A stretch of DNA of 64,000 nt from Saprospiraceae bacterium (GTDB taxonomy: Bacteria; Bacteroidota; Bacteroidia; Chitinophagales; Saprospiraceae): the NCBI GenBank assembly GCA_016722285.1, contig JADKGI010000002.1:248001-312000 (forward strand), read 5' to 3'. The notes beneath the pieces were generated by a model that worked only from the letters and a program-made list of their open reading frames with translations, ran no database searches and was not told the DNA's origin. A program made the position numbers and the translations under genes. This document shows, in pieces, positions 57,590-64,000 of the stretch (within the stretch, counting starts at the first letter, position 1; every line of letters starts with the position of its first letter).

Positions 57590-60500
57590 ATGATAACAAA
57601 CACCATAAAATGTCTGTTTATAGTGGCATTTACTTTAATTTTACTTCCCCTGGAAGCTCAGAAAAAATCCGTTAAAACGGACCCAAAAACAGCAGAAAAG
57701 GAAACAGCAAAGCCTGATAAAAAAGATGACATTTACAATTCTGGTACATTCTCTGCCTTAAAATTCCGATCAATCGGGCCAGCAGTTACTTCAGGCCGTA
57801 TTTCTGATATCGCTGTAAATCCAAACAATAACAGTGAATATTACGTGGCTTCATCAGGTGGAGGAGTTTGGAAAACCACAAATCGCGGTATATCCTACCA
57901 ACCGGTATTCGATAAGGAGGGTTCTTACTCTATCGGTTGTGTTACCATTGACCCATCAAACAGCAATACAGTTTGGGTAGGTTCCGGAGAAAACAACAAC
58001 CAAAGATCAGTAGCTTACGGTGATGGCGTGTACAAATCTAATGATGGTGGTACTAGCTGGAAAAATATGGGTCTTAAATTGTCAGAGCATATTTCACAAA
58101 TCATAGTTGATCCTAAGGATCCAAATACTATCTATGTAGGTGCATATGGTCCGGTATGGAGTGAAGGAGGTGAACGGGGTGTTTATAAATCCACAGATGG
58201 CGGTCTCACCTGGAATTGTGTAAAAACTATAAGCTCCTATACAGGTTGTAATGATCTGATCATGGATCCTAGAGATAATAAGACCCTCTATGCGGCGTTT
58301 CATCAGCGCATGAGGAAAGTATTTACATATATAGGAGGCGGACCTGAGTCAGGATTGTACAAATCAACCGATGCTGGTGCCACCTGGGTGAAGCTGGAAG
58401 GAGGATTGCCGACAGGTGACATAGGAAGAATAGGAATTGACATAAGCCCTGTAAATCCGGACATTGTATATGCTGTAGTCGAAGCAAAAGAAGGAAAAGG
58501 TGGTATATATCGTACAGCAAACCGAGGAGCCAGTTGGGAAAAACGAAGTGGTACCTTCACTTCAGGCAATTATTATCAGGAGTTAACTTGTGATCCTCAA
58601 AACGAAGATAAAATCTTTATTACAGATGCTTATTACAAAGTTAGTTATGATGGTGGAAAAACAGTGAGCAATCTAGGAGAAATCAATAAACATATAGACA
58701 ACCATGAGATTTGGATTGACCCCAAAGATACTAATCACATGATTATCGGATGCGATGGAGGTATTTATGAGACCTATGATCACGCAAAATCGTATGATTT
58801 TAAATCCAATCTTCCCGTTACCCAATTTTATAAAGTCGCTACAGATAATGAGTACCCTTTCTATTCCGTTCATGGTGGAACACAGGATAATCTAAGCCTT
58901 GGTGGACCAAGCCGAACCACATCAGCTAATGGAATCGTAAACGCTGACTGGTATGTAACATCCGTCGGTGATGGATTTGAATCCCAGGTTGACCAGAGTA
59001 ATCCTGATATCATTTATGCCCAGAGTCAATACGGCGGATTGAACAGATTTGACCGAAAAAACGGAGAATATCTTCCTATAAAACCCGTAGAGGGTGAAAA
59101 CGAAGACATACAGATGGAATTGGGATGCACCGCTTTTGATCAGCCAGTTTGACAACAAAGATTATATTTTGGAGCTAATAAGGTTTTCCGGACTGATGAT
59201 CAGGGAAATAGCTGGAAAGTGATCAGCCCCGATCTCAGTCGCCAGACAGACCGTAACAAAATAGAAGTAATGGGCAAAATATGGTCTGTGGATGCTCTTG
59301 CTAAAAACGGGAGTACGGACATATTTGGCCAAACGACCAGCATTGCCGAATCCAAGTTGGATGAAAACATAATTTGGGTAGGAACAGATGACGGCCTGAT
59401 TCAAATGACTCAGGATGGCGGTAAAAACTGGACTAAGTTTGATAATCTCCCCGGAGTACCTGAGATGAGCTATGTTCACCAGATTGTTGCATCATTGCAT
59501 GATAAAAAAACCGCCTATGTTTGTTTCAATCATCACAGGTATGGTGATTTCAAACCATATCTGCTGAAAACTGATGATAATGGGGTAACGTGGAAAAGTA
59601 TTACTTCTGATTTGCCCATACGTGGAAGTGTTTATTCTATAGCAGAAGATCATGTGGACAAAAATCTTCTTTTTGTTGGAACAGAGTTTGGATGCTTTTT
59701 TACTTCAAATGGAGGCGGTAACTGGATACAACTCAAATCAGGCTTACCTACAATAGCAGTAAGAGACATCGAAATACAAAGGCGAGAGAATGATCTGGTA
59801 CTCGCCACTTTTGGCCGTGGATTTTATGTGCTTGATGACTATAGCCCGCTAAGAAATATTAAAAAGGAAGATCTTCAAAAAGAAGCATTTGTAAGCCCGA
59901 TTAAAGATGCATTGATGTTTGTACCCAGACTTCCACTGGGATTAAGAGATAAAGGGCATATGGGCACCAGCTATTATAGTGCACCAAATCCGGAAATGGG
60001 TGCTGTCTTTACTTATTATCTGAAAGAAGATGTGAAGAAGCTGAAAGAGATACGGACTGAAAAAGAAAAAGCATCTTTTGAAAAGAAAGAGAAAGTGTAT
60101 TACCCTACTCTTGACAGCTTGCGGATGGAAGATACCCAGGACGACCCGTATCTGTTGTTTACTATTGCCGATGCATCAGGCAATGTGGTAAGACATCTTA
60201 AGGCACCGGCTAAAAAAGGAATGAAACGTATGACCTGGGATTTGCGTTATGCCCCATCCAATCCGGTCGAGAGCAGATATATACCCAAGGATGATCAACT
60301 TTTCGGATCAGCACCTCAGGGACACCTCATCGTGCCGGGATTCTATCAGGTGACAATGTCAAAGTATCAGGATGGTGTATTGACTACCCTGGCTGGTCCG
60401 GTATCTTTCAATGCGAAATTACTCAACCAGGGAAGTCTCCCGGCTAAAAGCATGGCCGCAAATGTTGCTTTTTATAAAAAGGTGGCCGATTTGTCCAGGG

Positions 60501-60916
60501 AGTTAAGTGCTGTAAATGATTTATTGGGCAAAATAGAACAGAGGGTAAAAAGTGCAGAAAAAGCGATATTAGATATGCCGGCACCTTCCGGCGAATTGTT
60601 AGGAGACCTCCATGCAGCAATAAAAGAACTAGACCCTGTTAAAACAAAGCTTCTTGGAGATAATACACTTTCCAGCAGAGAATTTGAAACCAAGCCAACT
60701 ATTAATGATCGTGTTTTTGGAATTGCATACAGCATATGGAACAGTACATCCGATATACCTTCAACTTTCACCAATAGTTTTGCTATAGCAGAAAAGCAAT
60801 ATGCTGAAATTTATCCATTGATAAAACAATTGGATACAAAAGTAAATATGATAGAGTCTAAACTAAACAAAAATAAAGCACCATATACTCCCGGCAGATG
60901 GCCGGATAAAAATTAA
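57590..60916 (+). CDS. secreted VPS10/sortilin-like BNR-repeat protein, apparent stop caused by paired indels
   Basis: About 1109 residues. Signal peptide LFIVAFTLILLPLEAQ, then Asp-box repeats (SSGGGVWKTTNRGISY, SNDGGTSWKNMG, STDGGLTWN, STDAGATWVKL, TQDGGKNWTKF, TDDNGVTWKSI) forming a beta-propeller; a helical C-terminal domain follows (about residues 800-1100). An in-frame TGA at 59150 divides it. Reading 59112-59158 in another frame gives RWNWDAPLLISQFDNK, the expected family sequence, so two indels (near 59111 and 59159) cancel and the stop is false. Often annotated glycosyl hydrolase; no catalytic site is evident. Confidence 0.85.
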
Positions 60917-60940
60917 AATCTATTAATGTACTAAAAATGT

Positions 60941-60979
60941 AAACGAGTCATTTGAGATTATATTCAGATGACTCGTTTT
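60941..60979. terminator. terminator after the VPS10-like gene
   Basis: AAACGAGTCAT pairs with ATGACTCGTTT, followed by TCTTTTT; it serves both convergent genes. Confidence 0.85.
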
Positions 60980-61019
60980 CTTTTTGTGCGATTTAGAGTG
61001 TTGGTATGTCCGTTTTTCG

Positions 61020-61439
61020 TTATGATTTACTTAATTTAGATCCAATCATTCCCCCAATCCATGCCATTGGGAAATAAGCAAAAATCAAATCAAGAGCATT
61101 AAACCAAAATGGAGAGGGCAGTGAAAAAACCATAGAAAATCCTCCTAAAAAGAAAAGGAAACCGATTATCAATGAAACCTGCATTTTATGTTTAGCAGCT
61201 ATGTAAGCACCTAAAGCGGCGCCTAGCAAAGTACCTATGGCGTGAGCCAAAAATGGCATAATAAAGTGTTTTGGTTCCATGAGACTCATTGATGCTTTAA
61301 GACCTTCCATTGTGGTCAAAATCGCACCTTCCGGCGGAGGGATTATTTTAGAGCTTATTGAAATAATTCCACCATTGACAAGGCCTCCAAGAATAGCACC
61401 TGCAACTACTCCAAGTACGTTTTTAATTGTATTGTTCAT
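61020..61439 (-). CDS. four-helix membrane protein, unknown function
   Basis: 139 residues from MNNTIKNVLGVVAGAILGG (an upstream in-frame ATG at 61463 adds eight polar residues). Four hydrophobic glycine-rich helices with conserved-looking HFIMPFLAHAIGTLLGA. Similar small proteins occur throughout Bacteroidota; no function known. Confidence 0.7.
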   Translation of the reverse strand: MNNTIKNVLGVVAGAILGGLVNGGIISISSKIIPPPEGAILTTMEGLKASMSLMEPKHFIMPFLAHAIGTLLGAALGAYIAAKHKMQVSLIIGFLFFLGGFSMVFSLPSPFWFNALDLIFAYFPMAWIGGMIGSKLSKS

Positions 61440-61463
61440 ATTATTTTGATTATTTGATAACAA

Positions 61464-61774
61464 AAATAATTAAAAAGTCAGAATAATATATCGATGATGA
61501 GATATATTATGCAATAGTTTCGACTTATAATGTCAAGTAATCCACATTAGTAATAAGAGTATGTATAAATTTTTATTGCCTTATAATCAATATCTTATGA
61601 ACCTGCCTTCAAAATAATCATCTCATTTAGTTCACTAAACTAGCTAATTATTTTATTGTCAGAACCATAACCTATTGATTAGCAACTAAGAAAATTTTTA
61701 AACATACTCTAAAAAGAAATCATCAGTTTCTAAATAGAAACCCCAACTTTATTATAAAAGCAGGGAAGGACCAA
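61464..61774. other. AT-rich intergenic region
   Basis: 311 bases. I see no gene, RNA or repeat; it holds the promoter of the gene at 61439. Confidence 0.4.
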
Positions 61775-62380
61775 TCATACAGTCTTCAGGAAGCCTAATT
61801 TTTTATCAGGGGTAATGACCAGATGAAAATTTTCTTTAAATAGCTTTATAGCAATAGCCAGTAGAATGATGCCAAATACTTTTCTCAATACCGCAGCTCC
61901 AGCATCACCTAATTTATCTTTAATCCAGTCTGAAAAATGGAGCACTCCAAAAACGACCACTATATTAAGAAAAATAGCAGCGAGGATATCAAGACTGGGA
62001 TACTTTGCTTTCAGAGATATGATGGTGGTCATGGTACCTGCCCCGGCTATGAGTGGAAAGGCAATAGGCACGAATGTGCCAGTCTCCAAACCCTGATTTT
62101 CCCTAAAAAATTTCACACCCAGGATCATTTCAAGACCTATAAATAAAATAATAATAGCACCAGCCACTGCAAATGACTGAACATCAACTCCAAAAATGTT
62201 TAATATTCCTTCACCTGCATACAGAAAGCCTATCATGAGGGCTAATGATGCCACGGCTGCCTTCAAGGAATCAACTACTACTCCCTTTTTCTTCAGGTCA
62301 ATAATAACGGGTATATTACCCATAATATCAATAACAGAAAATAGAATCAACCCGATTGATAAGATATTTTGAATACTCAT
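61775..62380 (-). CDS. MarC-family integral membrane protein
   Basis: 201 residues with six helices. The opening LILFSVIDIMGNIPVIIDLK and the FVPIAFPLIAGAGTMTTIIS core are the MarC/UPF0056 signature. Function is unknown; an older link to multiple antibiotic resistance was not upheld. Full length. Confidence 0.92.
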   Translation of the reverse strand: MSIQNILSIGLILFSVIDIMGNIPVIIDLKKKGVVVDSLKAAVASLALMIGFLYAGEGILNIFGVDVQSFAVAGAIIILFIGLEMILGVKFFRENQGLETGTFVPIAFPLIAGAGTMTTIISLKAKYPSLDILAAIFLNIVVVFGVLHFSDWIKDKLGDAGAAVLRKVFGIILLAIAIKLFKENFHLVITPDKKLGFLKTV

Positions 62381-62585
62381 ATAAAATTTTATTCTTTTAG
62401 AACTTCATATCAATACGTAAAAAACAATATTATGTTGTAAAAAATCAAATAACAACATTATGTTTCACAACATGTTAACAATAGTATCCAGCCTTATATG
62501 TTGAAAACATGCCTGCAAGTGCTACCAACAGCAAATAACGACAATCCGGTTAAAATGCTTTTAATTCAGATATCAGAAAATATGA

Positions 62586-63134
62586 TTACACTATATCATC
62601 TGTAACTATCTGATTAGGATCTGCCTCCTTCTTAATAAAGATAGATACTATTGCGGCAACTATCAAGACCATAATGGAGCCTGTGACTATATTTAATAGC
62701 TGACGTAAAGGTGTAAAAGCATTTGCTGCATCTTCTTCTGCTTTTTCAAGAGCAGCTGCCATTTGATCTTCCGGCATTCCAAATTTTTCCATCATCGACC
62801 TGGCAGCATCCACTGACATAGCTGTCAATTTTTCAATTAAGCTGGGGTCAATCAAGTGTACAAGAATAATCATAAACAAAGTACCGATAACCAACCCTGT
62901 AAAACCAGTTAAAAAAGTCGTACTCAATGCTTTTTTATATGATAATATGCCACCGTTGTCTTCTTTTTCAGCTTTTCCAGCCAAATAAAAAAACACAATC
63001 ATAACGATAATCCCTACAAGCATTTGCATCCATATATTAACTGGCAGTACGTAAAAAGAGACAAGCTGGATAAAGATGCCGGCTAAAGCATTATAAACAC
63101 CATATTTTGCCCAATTAGTTTGTAAAAAGTCCAT
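62586..63134 (-). CDS. DUF4199 membrane protein
   Basis: 182 residues from MDFLQTNWAKYGVYNALAGI; an upstream TTG is rejected because the normal family start is this Met. Four helices with an amphipathic segment (MMEKFGMPEDQMAAALEKAE) before the last one, typical of DUF4199. Function unknown. Confidence 0.85.
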   Translation of the reverse strand: MDFLQTNWAKYGVYNALAGIFIQLVSFYVLPVNIWMQMLVGIIVMIVFFYLAGKAEKEDNGGILSYKKALSTTFLTGFTGLVIGTLFMIILVHLIDPSLIEKLTAMSVDAARSMMEKFGMPEDQMAAALEKAEEDAANAFTPLRQLLNIVTGSIMVLIVAAIVSIFIKKEADPNQIVTDDIV

Positions 63135-64000
63135 AGAAATAAAATTTTGTTGGTTAATAATAGGTAAAGTTATGGAATCTTTCAAAATTATTGCAGAATT
63201 GGCCGGTAAAAAACCATTTTATAAACTATAAATGGCGCACCTCATCTGATAAGATATTTGTATGTAAATTATTTGATGCAATGATTATCAAAATGAGATG
63301 GTGGAAAAATAACACTTGTTTAAAGCTATAGGAAAGCTATTAATATATAGCCTACATTTAGACATTAGTGCCTCAATAATATTTGGGATATTGATGTATT
63401 TGGTTCTACCACCAATTTAATGGGAAGACAAATTCAGATCGTTTGAGTATAAGTCATTCATCAAATGAATAAACCCGTTTGACCACTATGCAGTAGGGGC
63501 AGGTTTAGGTGGAAACAAATATTGCCTTATTTTACCCCCGACCCCTTAAGGCTACCGTTTGCACACAAATATAAATCAGTCGATCCCTTTAACTTTGGAG
63601 ATAATATTGGAGATAGGTGCTTGATTTAGCTTTTTTACCCATCCCCATCCCTTCCCTTGAATTGAATGGTGACTTGCTCACTTGGCTTTTGAACTTATTT
63701 CTTAGATTTCTTATGATTATTTGTTCCATTTCACTTCAAAGTAGCATCCCCCATGAGATCTGTGTAAACGGTAGCCTCTGAAGCGGAGTCCTAACCGTTT
63801 CATCAAATAAGATTTCAATTAAATCGTAGTAGAACCACATTTTTATTGATATTTTTTTTCAAAAAACCATAAATTGCATAAAGTCAATATGAATTGTCAG
63901 CATTAAACAAAAATACATTGAATCACCTCACCGGTATATAGTTTTTTCTATAAAATTAGTTGATGCATCCAATCTAAATCCTGAAATCAACAATTCCAGC
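63135..64000. other. gene-free end of the window
   Basis: About 870 bases without a convincing gene. It contains a candidate MITE-like segment (63550-63776) and a nearby imperfect hairpin (AAACGGT at 63766, ACCGTTT at 63794). The rest is AT-rich and unrecognised. Confidence 0.5.
63550..63776. repeat. candidate miniature inverted-repeat element
   Basis: 227 bp ending in inverted copies: left GGCTACCGTTTGCACAC, right (reverse complement) GGCTACCGTTTACAC. The minus strand inside has a short frame beginning MEQIIIRNLRNKFKSQ, possibly a transposase remnant. No target duplication is visible. Confidence 0.4.

Noticed and set aside
57590..60916. Reassigned or read-through TGA codon in the VPS10-like gene
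   Set aside because: The frame just around the TGA encodes the expected family sequence in another phase, so two indels explain it better than recoding.

Overview
The window is a chromosomal segment of a member of the Bacteroidota, most likely a Saprospiria-type lineage. Evidence seen in the sequence: several promoters fit the Bacteroidota consensus (TTTG, about 19-20 nt, TAnnTTTG); one protein ends in a type IX secretion sorting domain; MurF and alanine racemase are fused; there are three ECF sigma operons of Bacteroidota type, and DUF6089, DUF4407, DUF4199 and DUF6249 proteins. The base composition is AT-rich. The lineage below phylum level is inference.

Layout. (1) 0-5.1 kb: potassium locus with the end of KdpE, tiny membrane peptides, Kup and a porin. 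(2) 5.1-10.3 kb: accessory genes (Crp-like regulator, aspartyl protease-PDZ, NTF2-like lipoprotein, membrane proteins, a DUF1579-like/VOC fusion). (3) 10.3-20.5 kb: a ruined graspetide-type ('GRASP-with-SPASM') peptide locus. A decayed IS21 element sits at its left edge. The SPASM maturase gene gwsS is cut by a decayed IS3 element. A DUF6624 lipoprotein is intact. The C39-peptidase ABC exporter and the HlyD-like partner are both broken. A hairpin-repeat cluster and a RelE-type toxin-antitoxin pair lie between the two exporter genes. (4) 20.6-64 kb: mostly housekeeping and core genes (MFS pump, RecQ, subtilase, ABC-F, murF-alr, purD, frr, serS, rho, rpmH-rnpA, trpS, guaB, tadA, MarC) mixed with sigma/anti-sigma operons and surface proteins.

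A recurrent feature is single-base or dinucleotide indels, mostly in homopolymers or short repeats. They occur even in genes that must work (rho, trpS, murF-alr). I read these as residual assembly errors, and list such genes as CDS with the break noted. The peptide locus is different: it also carries nonsense substitutions and two decayed insertion sequences, so its loss looks real.

Most interesting points: the exact reconstruction of the gwsS interruption (a 1272-bp IS3 with 3-bp GAA duplication whose removal restores the frame); four REP/BIME-like hairpin repeats with covarying stems at 18.34-18.62 kb; an unidentified multi-hairpin RNA with its own promoter at about 49.0-49.2 kb; and a guaB promoter placed so close to the start codon that the mRNA should be leaderless. 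No tRNA, rRNA or CRISPR array was seen.
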